Shown here: positions 34,580-46,624 of the stretch, one piece after another
How positions within the stretch are numbered: position 1 is the stretch's first letter
How the letters are laid out: every line of letters begins with the position of its first letter
Assembly (NCBI GenBank): GCA_021030915.1
Contig: JAGEMR010000020.1
Span: forward strand, 1 to 64,000
Origin: Astrothelium macrocarpum
Lineage: Eukaryota; Ascomycota; Dothideomycetes; Trypetheliales; Trypetheliaceae
Direction of reading: 5' to 3'
DNA: 64,000 bases
Program-made: the position numbers and the translations under genes
The notes under the pieces: model-generated
Seen by the model: the letters and a program-made list of their open reading frames with translations, nothing else
Database searches by the model: none
What the model was told of the DNA's origin: nothing

Positions 34580-36892
34580 TAACTGTTGTTACTTCCAAAT
34601 CCAGCTTCTCTCTGGAGAACCATGTTCAAGTGTCCAGGTAAGCACCTCAGATCACGTTGTCTGAAGTAGTTGGCTCACAATGCTAAAAGTGTGTACGAAA
34701 CGAGAGCCTATCGAAGATAAAGATTACATACTAGGAAAAGTGGACTCAAGACGTTTTTCGGCGCAAGCATTCAAAGCAATTTTAATGCTGATTCTATCGC
34801 TTTCGAATGGAAGCCTGGAACGACTCATATCTCTACGGATAGATACTTGACTGCGTACTCCCATGTACAACAGATTCTACCGCTTGAGAGATGAGTTAAA
34901 ACAGGCATACTGAAGCGGACTTTCTCCAGATTATTGCTCGGAAAAGGGCCAGAATTTTGTCTAACTAGAGGTAACAGTGTTCTGTATGCGAAGATATGCG
35001 GTCTTACCCGATGTGCTCTACTGTATCTGCTATTTGATGCAGTCAGTCGTCATTGACCAGCATCAGCATAATTGAGTCCTCTATTGTGGTTTATCAACTC
35101 TATTTTCTGAAGCCACTGGATTATCGTATCGCGGACTATCTCCATATCCGCACGAGGCAACGACTGGTTCTCTTCCAATATGCCAAGTAGACCAAGCGAT
35201 GATTGTGATGATCATAAAAGTTTTAATGAAATCGTCATTTTCATCAAATGAACGTCTTGCTAAAACATCAGGCCCAAGAGATGTAGACCTGCCCGGTGCA
35301 GGCGATGTTGTGACGGATCCAACAAAATCAGCCTTATGCACATATTTCTCTCAAGATCTTTATGGTTGGAACATTTGATAGATTTCAATATAGTATGCGA
35401 TGCATGCGCTGGTGCTAGGTTAGCTAAGCATCTAGCGAACGGAAGACGGAAGTTCCAGGTAGAAAGAGGATTACCAAACCCGAGCCCAAATCTTAGCTGC
35501 CAAGACTCAGGGACTCGTACCTGAGTATTGCCTTTGATTGCCTTCAATCGCGTTTGACCGAACCGCTAAACACGAGCCGTCCGTAGCAAAAGTACTAATC
35601 AAAGCTAAAAAGGGTACTACTCAAAGTTAACAAAGGTAGTACTCGAAGCTAACAAAGGTACTACTCAAAGCTAACAAAAGCTTGCCATCACAAATTTGAC
35701 CAAGGATCAGAGATCTTCCAACGCAATAAGCGATCAGAAAAGAAAGCGGCCTTGATTGGCGACAATCCGAGACGCGACAAGACCTTTCAGCAAAGCGATA
35801 AACCTTTACAAGCAGTGTATCAGATCGCATTTTCATGGGCCGTGAAATGTGACCAGAATGCATCAATAGGTCTCCGTGTCTGACTTGTCACAAAAGACAT
35901 TGAAATACCAATCGCATTACTATTCATTGTTCGATAAAATCGAAAAGCGGAAAGTTCAACGCTGCGGCTAGAAAAAGCCCTGGTCTGGCTTTTGGGACTC
36001 GGCCGAGCACTACCAAGAGCAGCATGCATGAACGCTTTCCCCGCGATGTTGCCACCTCGACAGCTAAGAAAGATGGAGATTGACACGAAAGAAAAAGCCA
36101 CCACAATGTCTCGGAGCTGTAATTAACGCCGTACCCGATGTGGATACATGTCAAGAATATAGTGAAGGCGCCGTGCCGTGGCGGTTTTGCAGATGGCGAA
36201 CGTCAATGGCTTTCCCATATTCGTCGAATAGAAGCGAAGCGGTTTAAGGTTGTACGGAGAAAAAAAGGTGTTCAACAATCTTTCACAAGTGCAGGTGGGA
36301 ATTGGGCTTTGTGATATATCACAATAACGGAAAGGCTGACGGCGCATCCAGTACCTTGGCACTACTTTTGTCCCTGCGTTTCTACGTTTTGCGCACGGAG
36401 AAAACGTTGCAAAGAGAACACCTATTAACGAATGAAGATTTCGAGGGCTGGCCAATGAGAGAAAAATAATTCTTGGGGCTTTCCCCCGGCCTTCTATGCA
36501 TCGGATGATCCACAGCTTGCGCTTCTTATTCTCGCACCGGAACGCCTTACACCCCATGCCCACACCGACCGCGCGGCCGAAGTATACCTGCCGTCTTGCA
36601 GTAGCGTTGCATCAATCTCGGATTGAATGAGATCGGGCTGTTACACGGGTCGCATGAGCACACCCACTCATCTGGGAAAAAGCTCCAGTATGCTGTATCG
36701 CTCGGTTAGCATATCCTGGTATTATTTATTTGACCGCGCGTGGGTAGTAGTCAAAGCTTGACATGCTCTTCATGTCCTGAGATGATCTCAAAAGTCAGGG
36801 CTGGATCCTATCTTCTATCCTAAGCTATCTCTTTTCTTTGTTCATCCCTATCGTTACAGCTCGAGCTCTTTTCTAAAAGCTTTTATTGCAAG
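34580..36892. other. Long intergenic stretch with a short tandem repeat; no supported gene
   Basis: Short minus-strand frames at 35081-35547, 35820-36154 and 36123-36563 show no domain, signal peptide or consistent splice-supported extension. The only structure I see is the minisatellite at 35591. The right-hand part should contain the promoter of the PTH11-like gene at 36893. Confidence 0.4.
35591..35680. repeat. Four tandem copies of a 22-23-bp unit
   Basis: The unit is close to GTACTACTCAAAGCTAACAA plus AG. Copies lie at 35591-35613, 35614-35636, 35637-35658 and 35659-35680, with a few substitutions each. No coding role is apparent. Confidence 0.85.
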
Positions 36893-38216
36893 ATGGGGAG
36901 GATAGAAGCTCAACCGAATCCGGACGCCAATCGTCAAGCCTCTATGATCCATAATGTCATAGCTTCAACAACCCTCGCAATTGTCGCCACGATTTTGCGG
37001 TTGATCACCAGAATATGGGTCGTTCAACAAGTTGGCTGGGATGATTATACAATCGTTGCCGCAATTTTGGGCCATATCTTTGGAATCGTCCTAATTCCCG
37101 TTGAGATGCATTACGGGTTTGGCCGGCCAAAGGTAGATGTCTCTGAAGCCTACTTTCGCGAATTTGAAAAGTACTCATACGCCGAATGGATCCAAACCTT
37201 CCAGACTTTAATGTTCACAAAGCTGTCCATATGTTTTTTTCTCTTACGTATTCACGTAAGCAGACAGTACACAAGACCGATTCAGGGAGCTATTGTCTTT
37301 CTAGTCGTTAGCAATGTCGTTCTAACTCTGCTCTGGATCTTCCAATGTTCCCCTATCGATGCAGCTTGGGATAAACGAAAGCTAGAATCCGCGGAAAAGA
37401 ATACTTACTGCATGACCAATGCACAACTGGAGCGGATTATCATCTCCCAGGCCATCATCTCCATCATCTCCGACGTTGTCCTTGCTCTCTTTCCCATCCT
37501 CCTCCTGTGGAAAGTCCAAATCTCGCTTCGCTCCAAGGCCGGTCTTTGCACTCTGATGGGGTTGGGTTTAGCGTAAGATCCCCTTCCCTTTAGTCCTCGC
37601 TCTTATCCATTCAAATTGACCCAACTAACTCTCAATCCCCCGCTCTAGCACCGCAACTCTCTGCATCATCCGTACCGTCTTCAATTGGCAAAACGTCAAC
37701 GATGACCCCACCTGGGAATCCGACATGAACCTATACTTCCGCACCTGGGAAGTCGGTGTCGGCATCATGGCCGCTTGCATCCCCGCCCTGCGGCCAGGCT
37801 ACAAGGCCCTCAAGAAACGTGTATCCACCTACTATTTCTCGCAAAAGGGCGCCTCGTACAGTGGCGGATCCAAATCCCGATCTACCTCCTCACGGCGTCC
37901 CAATAAGTTGGAGATTGATGGCTATGGCGACGCGCTCATGGGCCGCCCGTGCACGAGATCGGCGAACGAGCTGATGGAGATGACAGATTTGGCACAGGAG
38001 CTCACGCGGCCGAGCGCCGCGGCCGTGACGTATCATGCGGTGGTACGTGGTGCGGCGCATTCTAATGGGATTGATGATGATGGTATTGCCGAGGCGGTGA
38101 TTAGAGATGAAGAAGTAGAGGGCATTAAGAAGACGATGATATTCGGGACCGAGAGCAATGGTAGTCTTGGGGGGAAATATACCGAGAAAGGAGAACATGG
38201 GAGGGGCTTTGTTTGA
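36893..38216 (+). CDS. PTH11-like seven-helix membrane protein (fungal rhodopsin domain)
   Basis: Predicted 415-aa membrane protein from two exons, 36893-37572 and 37649-38216 (1248 nt). The junction gives LMGLGLATATLCIIRTVFN. Seven hydrophobic segments are visible, among them VIASTTLAIVATILRLITRI, YTIVAAILGHIFGIVLI, FTKLSICFFLLRI, GAIVFLVVSNVVLTLLWIF, IISQAIISIISDVVLALFPI, LCTLMGLGLATATLCII and EVGVGIMAACIPALRPGYKA. The motifs GWDDYTI, FQCSPIDAAWD and C.PALRP are family hallmarks. The long C-terminal tail is polar. Role in sensing is inferred from the family only. Confidence 0.9.
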
Positions 38217-39037
38217 GGACAAAAATCAGAATTTAAAAAGAAAAGGGCGGGGGGAAGTTGGGAAAGATGATAAAGGGTCGGAGTTCAATTGAAGGATCCA
38301 GTGCGACATATAGACCTGGTTGGCTTGACAGGACATATCATGGTTTTGGATCAAGTCAGTCTTGTGAAGCCAAGCTTTTCGTATTCACAGCGCTCCGGCA
38401 GTCATGCCAATATGTATTCCGCGCAATTGAGTTTTGCAATAAACTTAAGATTTCTCTGCCGATTCGGCATAAGTTCCGTCGACGTTGCTCGGTCTGATAC
38501 CGTAAAAGCTTACGCAATTTCTGCGGATAGCCTTCTGTCATTAGCCATTTCTTAGCAGAAAGGATATATCATACTTACGAATCATGTGGAAGACGATGCA
38601 ATATTATAGAAACAGATCTTTGGGAAATTCGAACACGTGACAGCCGTTTATTGTGGGTCTAAGCCTTCATGCTGTCTTGATTCCAGTGATCGTTGTGCTG
38701 GGCAATGTTGGTCCGGATTTACCGTTTGAGGAAAACTGTTCTCGGACGGATTTTGGCGCCGATCTAATCGGCCCCGAATGCAACCTTGAGATAATACTAT
38801 AGCAAGGCCGAGAGAGCTTCGTAAATAATAAATAACCTATAACTATGGTTAGGAATCATTGTTTCCGCTTTAGTAACTTTATGTTATTGTACTAGATATT
38901 TAGCGCCATAGAGTGTACATATCTCTTTCGGAGCTGGCTTTGCTAGTACAATAAAGCCTTTGATCCTTTTCTCAATGCTTTTCCTAACCCTCGGTACATG
39001 TGTACTGGCGTGACTGAGGCAAATGTTTTCGTCTCGT
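38217..39037. other. Intergenic; holds one copy of a short dispersed repeat
   Basis: No gene is supported. Positions 38713-38757 match 55899-55947 (shared core CCGTTTGAGGAAAA.TGTTCT). Confidence 0.4.
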
Positions 39038-39589
39038 CTAATGACGTCTGAGGACTCTATCTGCTGTTCCTCGCGCTCTTTCCTGATCTTCGAGGACGTC
39101 GGTATCGCCTACCAGGTAGGCCAGAAGTCGAGCATTAGCAATATCAAAGGCAGCACGGACCGATTGTGCTTCACCCGGCTCTTCCAAAGGACCCTGGGCG
39201 AGCAACAATGTATCGTCTTTGAGCGATCTTTGATCCATAATCGCGAATAGCTCATCATTGACATCAGATCCGGTATTTTCACGCAGTCGCTTTAGTAAAA
39301 GATGACAGTCGTGAGTGCTCTTGTCCTTGAAGGGTGATTCGCTCGAGGTTGCACTGCTGCTTTCCTCGATCTCAGAAGCCTCAGTATAGGTAAAGGTCAA
39401 GCTGTCAACGAATACCATGTTGGTGATCGTCTGATCATCGGCATCCTGGTTCATCTGGATGAAGCGATCCTTGACCTATGCGGAAAGAGCTCAACTCTAT
39501 TCTCACGAAGTGTCAAGCAAAGATTGGCCTACCTCGGCGCTTATACTTGCAGCGCAACAAACTGGAAACAGACGGCCGGTAGACGCCAT
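39038..39589 (-). CDS. Hypothetical protein, two exons
   Basis: Predicted 164-aa protein from exons 39589-39533 and 39475-39038. The 57-nt intron (39532-39476) joins MASTGRLFPVCCAASISAE to VKDRFIQMNQDADDQTITNM in phase, which is the main reason to believe the gene. The protein is acidic and soluble, rich in Ser and Glu, with no membrane segment after the first residues. I recognise no family. It lies beside, and on the same strand as, the NucA/NucB gene, about 700 bp downstream of it. Confidence 0.5.
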
Positions 39590-40294
39590 CCTAAACACGG
39601 CACAGTGAGCCGAAAGCGCTTGTGGCTCAATAAGGGGCTCGAGCGAGTGGTCAGTTGAACAAGTCCAGCGACATGAGCCAAATGTTAGAAAAGAGTGCTA
39701 TCGAAGAGGAAGTGAGCACGACGGAAGGGGATATATTAATGCAAGGCTAATGAGCCTCGCACTGTTATAGAGGACAATCGAAAGGATCTTAGGCGTCTAG
39801 TCACGAATCGTAAGACGCCAAGATTGAGCCCGTATCTGGACAGAGTGTGGTCAAACAAGGCAAGCGACACGGCCAGCGACTACGAGCACAAGAACAACCT
39901 ATGTGCTTGACGTTTTCGAGTTAGGCGAAACATCAGCACTAAACAAATCTCGAAATTGCGTGTATGAATTACAGTAATTCAGGCTGCTGGAAGACAAGCG
40001 CCAAGCCACGCATACGATGCGCACTGACATATTACTGTACGCACGTCACGGTATAGCGTGACACGCTAGCGGAGTCTACATCTTCACTAGTCGTTGAGAC
40101 GCGTCACTCCCCAAACCTCGCGTCAAACAGAATTGATCGAAGGCAGGACGCAGACAAGCAATATCGACTGTGCTGCGATCGCCGGAGCACGACCGTACGG
40201 ACGTGTTTGGACCCATTTCTGAGAAACACAGTTTTTGTTCTTGCACGCACGCCGCTGCAAATATGCAACCGAATACACTAGAACGATCGCCTTT
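39590..40294. other. Intergenic, no gene seen
   Basis: About 700 bp between two minus-strand genes. It probably contains the promoter of the 164-aa protein gene and the 3' end of the NucA/NucB gene. Confidence 0.4.
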
Positions 40295-41297
40295 CTACCA
40301 GCTACCCAGGTTGTAAGAGCTCGTTTGATTGGTAGGCCGGAAAGGAGGGCTCTTCTCATCACCCTTGAGCTCGCGAACTACCCTTGCTGCTGAATGCTCT
40401 GAAAATACGAAGATCTCATCGTCCCACGACCTTTCCAGATCTCTCGAACCCACAATGACCCGCACACCGTTATCCAAGAGGAATTCGCGTCTCAGATGGG
40501 GAGGGAAGAATAGCGCCGGATCGGGAACATGAGGGTCAAGTACTTCTACGCCATCTGGGAATGCTTAGAAAGATGCCAAAACTTTTGGTCTGATCTCGGA
40601 CTCACCTCTCTTAGCTGGAGTAAACGCGCCGTTGTATGCCCACTCAAAACCGTCGTTAGGTCCTGCGCGCGTATTGCAGAATGGACTAACACTCAGTGAG
40701 TTTGTGCGGCACGCAAAGAAAAAGGAACAGTCATTGGTGCTCACGTATTTGCACCAGGGAAGGCGAAAGCGAGATTTATTTGGCATCCGCGTATAGATCC
40801 GCAGCCTCCTACAACGCGAAGTGAGCGGCAGGCTTTTGTCTCCCCGAACGTTTAATTTATCGTGCATTCTTACCATCAGCAACACTACGTGTAATTGTAC
40901 CTCCGAGGTCAGATCCTTCTCGAGAGTTTTCTAATTCTCCAGTACAGCGGACAATCGCGGAGCCAGTCGCCTGGCCTCCAATATTTGAAGATGCATAAGG
41001 ATATTCGTCCGGACTGGTGCAATTAGCCGGTCCACCATCGGGTGTGAAGCAGACCGGAGGAGCAGCAATGTTATTCGCGCAACACGGATTCGGTATTGTT
41101 CCCGCAGCTACGCGGTTAGCTCTCTTCTGAGCTTCTGTAGGTCCGTTCCAAACAAATGTCGAGGGTTTTCCAGCGACGTAAGTCGAATAGCACTTGTTGT
41201 TGCATGGTCCTGGATAATTACTGCAGGTAAGGGCAAAGGTGACGCCTTCGACAAAAGCAGCCGAGTAAAGGGCTACGAGAAGGTGCGGGAAACGCAT
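40295..41297 (-). CDS. Secreted NucA/NucB-domain (deoxyribonuclease-type) protein
   Basis: Predicted secreted protein of 275 aa. Four exons: 41297-40874, 40808-40745, 40685-40606, 40554-40295 (828 nt). The N-terminus MRFPHLLVALYSAAFVEG is a likely signal peptide. The NucA/NucB domain is recognised by CTSPDEYPYASSNIGG, followed by GELENSREGSDLGG and, after splicing, GGCGSIRGCQINLAFAFPGAN. The DEYP..S block carries the acidic catalytic residues in this family. Many cysteines suggest disulphides, as expected outside the cell. The C-terminal ~85 aa has no known domain. An extracellular nuclease role is inferred from the domain; activity is not shown. Confidence 0.82.
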
Positions 41298-42518
41298 GCT
41301 GGGCAGTACGTAGAGTTGGAATCAATTCATTCGCAGGTGCAAATACATGGTTACCACACGTTGATATCAGTTATACATTTCGTCGTTGTCGTACGAGCCC
41401 TTTCGCCATTAGTGCTCACCATCTTCAGAAACTAGCTGTCCGTCCTGGAGTCAAATCTCCTGGACGCCTGAAATCTGGGTCGCGCGTGTTGGTTCTGGCC
41501 TTGGTGACCGGCTTTTCTGTCAGAATCTGGGCTCACTGCCTGAGCAAAAGCGCCGCGAAGCATCCACCGTTCGTCTGTGTCCGGCTACTACAGAGCCCAT
41601 ACGAATACAAACACGCTAGCTAAACGCTTAGACTGGACTGGGCGAGTCATTCGCTGGATGAGCATCTCCGGTAAGTGTTCGCTCCGGTCGATAGTTGTCC
41701 GTCTATGATCACCTGCACATAGACAGACTTTTGTATTAGCGCTGACAGGCGCACCGGTCCTTGGCATAAGAAATGTCCTGCCAGGTTCATGATCGTTATT
41801 CTAGCTAAACAGTCTGAGTCAATTATATCTAGCTCATCCTGTATAGATCCTACAATTGGTTCGGATTGTTTGATTAAGATGACCATTATAATTCTGGAAG
41901 GACATTTCTTATGCCAAGGATTGGTGGGCGTCCACGGTGCCTTGCCACGTGCTTGCCTCAGCTCTACGTAGGATTAAGAGTGAGCCGAATTTGATACACC
42001 GGCCACCACCACCAAATTAACAGCCTCTGAAGCTCAATTACTATTATAAATACCTTGATTGCATTTTGGAAGCCAATAATTAGATAAGCCAAAATGAGTT
42101 TAGCAGCAACAGAAAATAGAAATAATAAATTCAGATGAGATGAAAATGAGTTGGTTGTGTGGCTCACTCTTAGTCATGCGTAGAGCCTCAGTACCTTATG
42201 CTGAGGCAACACGGCACCTGCATTAGCGTCCTAGCATTATTTAGACTACACAGTACGTACCTTGTACTGCATCAAGTCATTTCTGCGCTTGGAGACAACA
42301 GCATTCGACATGAGAAAAGGGGGCCAGCTACCAGCTTGATTAGGGTTTTTGTTTTCATTAAGTGAAGCTATAAAGGAGATTTATAGATTTGTGATTAACC
42401 ATGTCAACGCTATTTGGGAGCGGGAAGGAGTCGGTTGCACTATGTTTGGCTCCCGCGCGTGTCCAATCGCGTTCTACAGTACTACAAAAATGACCTCATT
42501 GTAATGTTCCGTACGCGC
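41298..42518. other. Intergenic with a MITE; no gene seen
   Basis: Outside the element at 41752-41926 I find no coding or RNA signal. The left part is the upstream region of the secreted nuclease-like gene. Confidence 0.4.
41752..41926. mobile_element. MITE family B (175 bp, 4-bp target duplication GGCG)
   Basis: Nearly the whole element is an imperfect inverted repeat. The left end begins CACCGGTCCTTGGCATAAG and the right end, read inward, begins CACCAATCCTTGGCATAAG; both continue AAATGTCC. GGCG lies directly outside both ends (41748-41751, 41927-41930). The two arms encode the same peptide in opposite directions (..GHFLCQG..), an effect of the palindrome and not a gene. Confidence 0.88.
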
Positions 42519-43380
42519 CTAGCTATCAGCAAACTCAGATTGCGGCATGACATCGGTCTCCGTCCAAATATTCAAGCCTATCTTCGTGCCGTTAAGCGCA
42601 GGCAGACCAGCGTGCAATGTATCCCACCTGCCTCGTCCAGCAGCATCCAGATTCCGCCAGTAGATAGCACTGCCTTCGATGTTCCGCGTGGTAAGGATCT
42701 CTTGGTCGCAGTCAACGAGCTCACAGAGACGGGGGTCACGCTCGGCCCAGTTGAACGACAGACGAGGGAACTGTGTGCCGCATTTCTCGCAGTCTGCTTC
42801 GAGGATGGCGAAGAAGGTGGATAGGCGATTGGTTGAGCGACCTGGTTCTGTGAACCAGTCGTAATGCGGAACATACTGTTGACCTTCCTGGTAGCTGGTG
42901 ACTTGAATGTCTTTAATGGATAGATAGCCTTGGAACTGCGCCGCCCGCCTAGAGATCCGTCCAACCACAGGATCATTGATTGGCAAGTAAGCGGTCGAGG
43001 ATGTGCGCTCTTGGCTTTCCATTTGGCTTCCATTCTGGTATTGAACGGTGGATCGGGAGAGCATGGGTTTGCTGATTCAGATGTAAGTGTGTGGCTCTAA
43101 CATTCGTGCGTGGGTATGCTTGTGCTCACGAGAAATTCTTCAGATATTGACGTTCGGAGGGCGTGATGAAATCTCGGATGTGAGCAATGAAAGGGTCAAA
43201 GGAAATGATTTTGACGTCAGGCGGAGCAATCGGCGGCTGTTCAGCATCGTTCCTGAGTAAGTCACCTTCGGCATCAGCTTGGCTGATGTTCCAAGTGAAA
43301 GTTGAAGGGCGATAGAGCAGAGCAGCTACTCCAACAAGAGCGGCACAGAAAGCCAGAGGAGATGCACTGAAGCGCTTCAT
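42519..43380 (-). CDS. Prolyl 4-hydroxylase-like 2-oxoglutarate/Fe(II) dioxygenase
   Basis: Predicted 267-aa enzyme from two exons, 43380-43130 and 43071-42519 (804 nt). The junction gives YLKNFSKPMLSRSTVQ. Residues 5-25 form a hydrophobic N-terminal anchor, suggesting an ER-lumen type II membrane protein. The iron ligands are visible as HYD near residues 153-155 (YVPHYDWF) and the distal His near 237 (TLHAGLP). The 2-oxoglutarate-binding Lys lies ten residues further, near 247 (GTKIGLNIW). The substrate is unknown; related fungal proteins hydroxylate prolines. The plus-strand frame at 42414-42824 is its shadow. Confidence 0.9.
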
Positions 43381-44060
43381 GATTATGGTGAATAATAAAG
43401 GTGACAATGGAAGGAAAGCAGGGAGACGCAGATGGCGTTGGAAAACTTCCCATCACTTCTAAACCGTCGATATAGGACATGCTGAGGGACGGCGGCATTT
43501 GACGGTAGCGTAGGTCAGAGCGACAGTGGCGTAGTTGATGAGGTTGCCGGGCAAGGACTGATCTCTGCATTCAACGCTAAATAAAATGTTGTAGGTTGTA
43601 GTCAGAAAGTTGGTCTGACGTTCAAGGATGCTTCTAGACTTTGGCGGCGCTTCCATCCCTGGACCCTGGAAGAAAATGCCAGCTATTGGTTGGAACGCGT
43701 GACTACAATGCAAACCTTTGGCCATTTCCATACCTATCTTGACTTTGCAGCCAGCCCTATTTGTAGATATTTGGTTTCGTTTCCGTATTCATCCTCATTC
43801 TCTCTATCACTATTTTTCAAGTAAACTCAAACAGTTTGTTTGGATTGAGACTGATAAATTTAGTGGACTGTGACCGGTCAGTGATAATTTCAATAGGACT
43901 ATTCGCGCTAAATGAGCCGCAACAATTTGTCTTGGCAGCTTATGTTGCCCATATAAGCGTGGTCAGCTATTTGTTCGCACACGTGACGATAATACAAACC
44001 CTTGGTCATTTCCATACCTATTTTGAGTTCACGGCCAGCCCTAAATACGCACGGGCACTA
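43381..44060. other. Intergenic region with a duplicated, RIP-like segment
   Basis: An ~83-bp segment at 43679-43761 recurs at 43964-44045. The stretch between them (about 43775-43960) recurs beyond the AT-rich element at about 46223-46410. Differences between the copies are mainly C-to-T and G-to-A. No functional gene is seen. Confidence 0.65.
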
Positions 44061-46218
44061 GGAGTTTGCGACAGCCCGTGCACCATTTCAGCCCGTGCAC
44101 CACCGTCCACACAAAAATTCAATTGTTTCAAAATTCAATAAATCCATCAATATGAATTCAATTGAGTTTGCGTTTGAAGATTTGAAATTGTAAAAAGTGC
44201 CTATATTCAGAAAGACTGTCAGAAAATATGATGTGAATTATAATACGTTATCACGGTATTGGAAGGGCCAAATTGGTTCAAAAAACGACGATATCGAAAT
44301 TCAGAATTTATTAAATCATTAATAAAAAAAAATTTTTATTAATAAAATTAATAAATTTTCTATTTTTGATATTCATATTATATTGATAATAATATATTAA
44401 TTTATTTTGAATATTATTAAAATTTGATCTGATAATAATTGGATATATCATTTTATTTAAAAATATTATAAAGAATTTAAATTTATTTTTTTTAAAAATT
44501 TTGATTTAATTCGAAAAAATATAAATAATTGGAAGAAATTTTTAAAATATTTTAAAATTATAAAAAGATTTATTTTTTTTTATATTTTATAGAATAATAT
44601 CGAATAAATTCGAATTAAAATCAATGAATATGATATTATATACGATAATATATATAATATTAATGAAAAGGATTTTTTATAAAAGCATATTAAAAAAATT
44701 AGATATATCATATTTATAAAAATATTAAAATAAAACCGTATTTGAAAAATAATTTAAATGAATAATTATATATAGATATTAATTATTATAATAATTTATA
44801 CGAATATCATATATTTATCATTTATTATTATTTATCAAAAAATCAGTAATTTTTTTATTTTCTAATTTAAAAATTTTAAATCAAAAAAATATAAAATTTT
44901 TTTTATAAATATATTATTTGATTTTATAAATAAAAATCTTATATATAAATGATTAATTAGAATTTTCAATAAAAATATAAAATGGAAAATTAATTATGAT
45001 AAATATTGGAAATTGTTTTAAATAAATGATTATAATAATCATTTTAATTTCAAATTCTTATTCTAATATATAAATAATAAAATTTTTATTATTATATTTT
45101 CATTTCATATTACATATTGATTTCAATCTTTAGATATTTTTCTATTCGGGTCTTTTATTATATATTATTCTCAATAATTCGAATATTAGATTTATATAAT
45201 AGGCGGAAATTTTATCATTTTATAAAAGAATTTTTTTAATCTTTTTTGATTTATTTTTTAAATAATTTTCATTTCAAATAATATTATAAATGATTAGAAT
45301 CGAATAGATTTTATATTATTCTTATCTGTTATCGTATTTGACTAATTAGATTTGATTTTATTTAAACCGTTAAATAATAATTTAAAAGATTTATTAATTT
45401 TTATTGAATTTCAATTATTTAATTAAAAAAAAATAAAACGTATATTTTATAAAAAAAATTTTTTAATTAATCAAAAATTCTTCTAAAATTTTGAACACGT
45501 TATGATTTAGAATAAAATTTTAAAATATCGAATCATATTTTTTAAAAAAAAAATTAATATTTAAATAAATAGAATATTTTAAAATAAATTTTTATTTGAA
45601 AAAATTCGGATTAAAAAAAAATCAAAAATTTTAATCGTATTATTATTAAAAATATAACGAATTTTTGAATTTCAATGATAAAAATAGGCCGAAATAGAAA
45701 TAGAAATAATAATTAAACAACAGAATCTAATAAAACGAATATTCAATAAAAAGAAAAAGGAGAGAGAATTTTAAAAAAGAAAGATTGAAAGAAAAAGAAA
45801 GCGATAAAAGAGATTTGAAAAAGAGGCTGAAAAAAAGACTGAAAAGGAGGCAAAAAAGGCATAAAAGGAGACCTTAAATCAGCTAATTTCCGAATCAAAA
45901 TCAGCCAATCAGAGGTCAAAGAATAAGATAAAGAAATTTTAGAAATTGAAAATTATTATTGAAATTAAAATAATCGTTAATAAGAAGGAATTAATTCCAA
46001 TCGTTATAACGAAATCAGGCCGTATAATCAAACCGAAAATATATTTTAAACGAGATTATTAATAGCCAATTTTTTTTGTATATATTAAGAATATAATATA
46101 ATTTGATTTGAAGTAAAAAGCTCTTGTTTTAGAGGAGTAATTGAATTTTGAAATTGGTGGGCCGATTTGAAGATAGTGGTGCATGGGCTGAAATGGTGCA
46201 CGGGCTGTCGCAAACTCC
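44061..46218. mobile_element. AT-rich Tc1/mariner-type element, probably pogo-like (2158 bp, TA flanks)
   Basis: Both ends, read inward, begin GGAGTTTGCGACAGCCCGTG and stay nearly identical for about 48 bp, including a tandem GCCCGTGCACCA motif. TA lies directly outside each end (44059-44060, 46219-46220), the duplication of Tc1/mariner elements. The interior is extremely AT-rich without long frames, as expected after RIP. Near the right end (about 45740-45875) a purine-rich plus-strand stretch translates as Lys/Glu-rich pieces such as FEKEAEKKTEKEAKKA, like the charged C-terminal tails of pogo-type transposases. Confidence 0.85.
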
Positions 46219-46624
46219 TAAGCTTCGTTCCCGTCTTCAACCTCATCCTATCCTCCCCCATCACTATCTCCTTGTTAGACTCCAACAGCTCGCTTTGGCC
46301 CAGGCTGATACGCTCAGCGGACTGTGACCGGTCGGCCATGATTTCGATACTGGCACGAGACCAGGCGCAACGATTTGTCTTGGCAGCTTACATTGTCCGT
46401 AGGAGCGTGAGAGACACCATGGGTCGTATACGAACGGAGACATCCCAATTGCGACTGGGTCGATTGGCTTCGACTCAGTGTCGGAGAAGGCGGTCGCGAA
46501 TCTTGATAGGCGTCCGGTGAAGGCGTATGGAATCCTCACTGAAAGTACTTGAAGTCTCGCTGCACAGTATCCGATGGCCTGATGAACTTGTGTATGCGTA
46601 CTTCTCTCCTGTCGACAAGCTACC
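46219..46624. other. Upstream region of the SGNH/FG-GAP gene; less mutated copy of the 43.8-kb segment
   Basis: Positions 46223-46410 align with 43775-43960. This copy keeps C and G where the other has T and A, so it is closer to the ancestral sequence. It should contain the promoter of the gene at 46625. Confidence 0.6.

Noticed and set aside
36123..36563. 146-codon minus-strand frame
   Set aside because: No domain, signal peptide, intron support or neighbouring context; probably chance.
41647..41971. Two short opposing frames with matching peptides
   Set aside because: The similarity is caused by the palindromic MITE B, not by genes.
42414..42824. Plus-strand frame over the dioxygenase gene
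   Set aside because: Shadow of the prolyl 4-hydroxylase-like exon, which has the iron ligands and a phase-correct intron.
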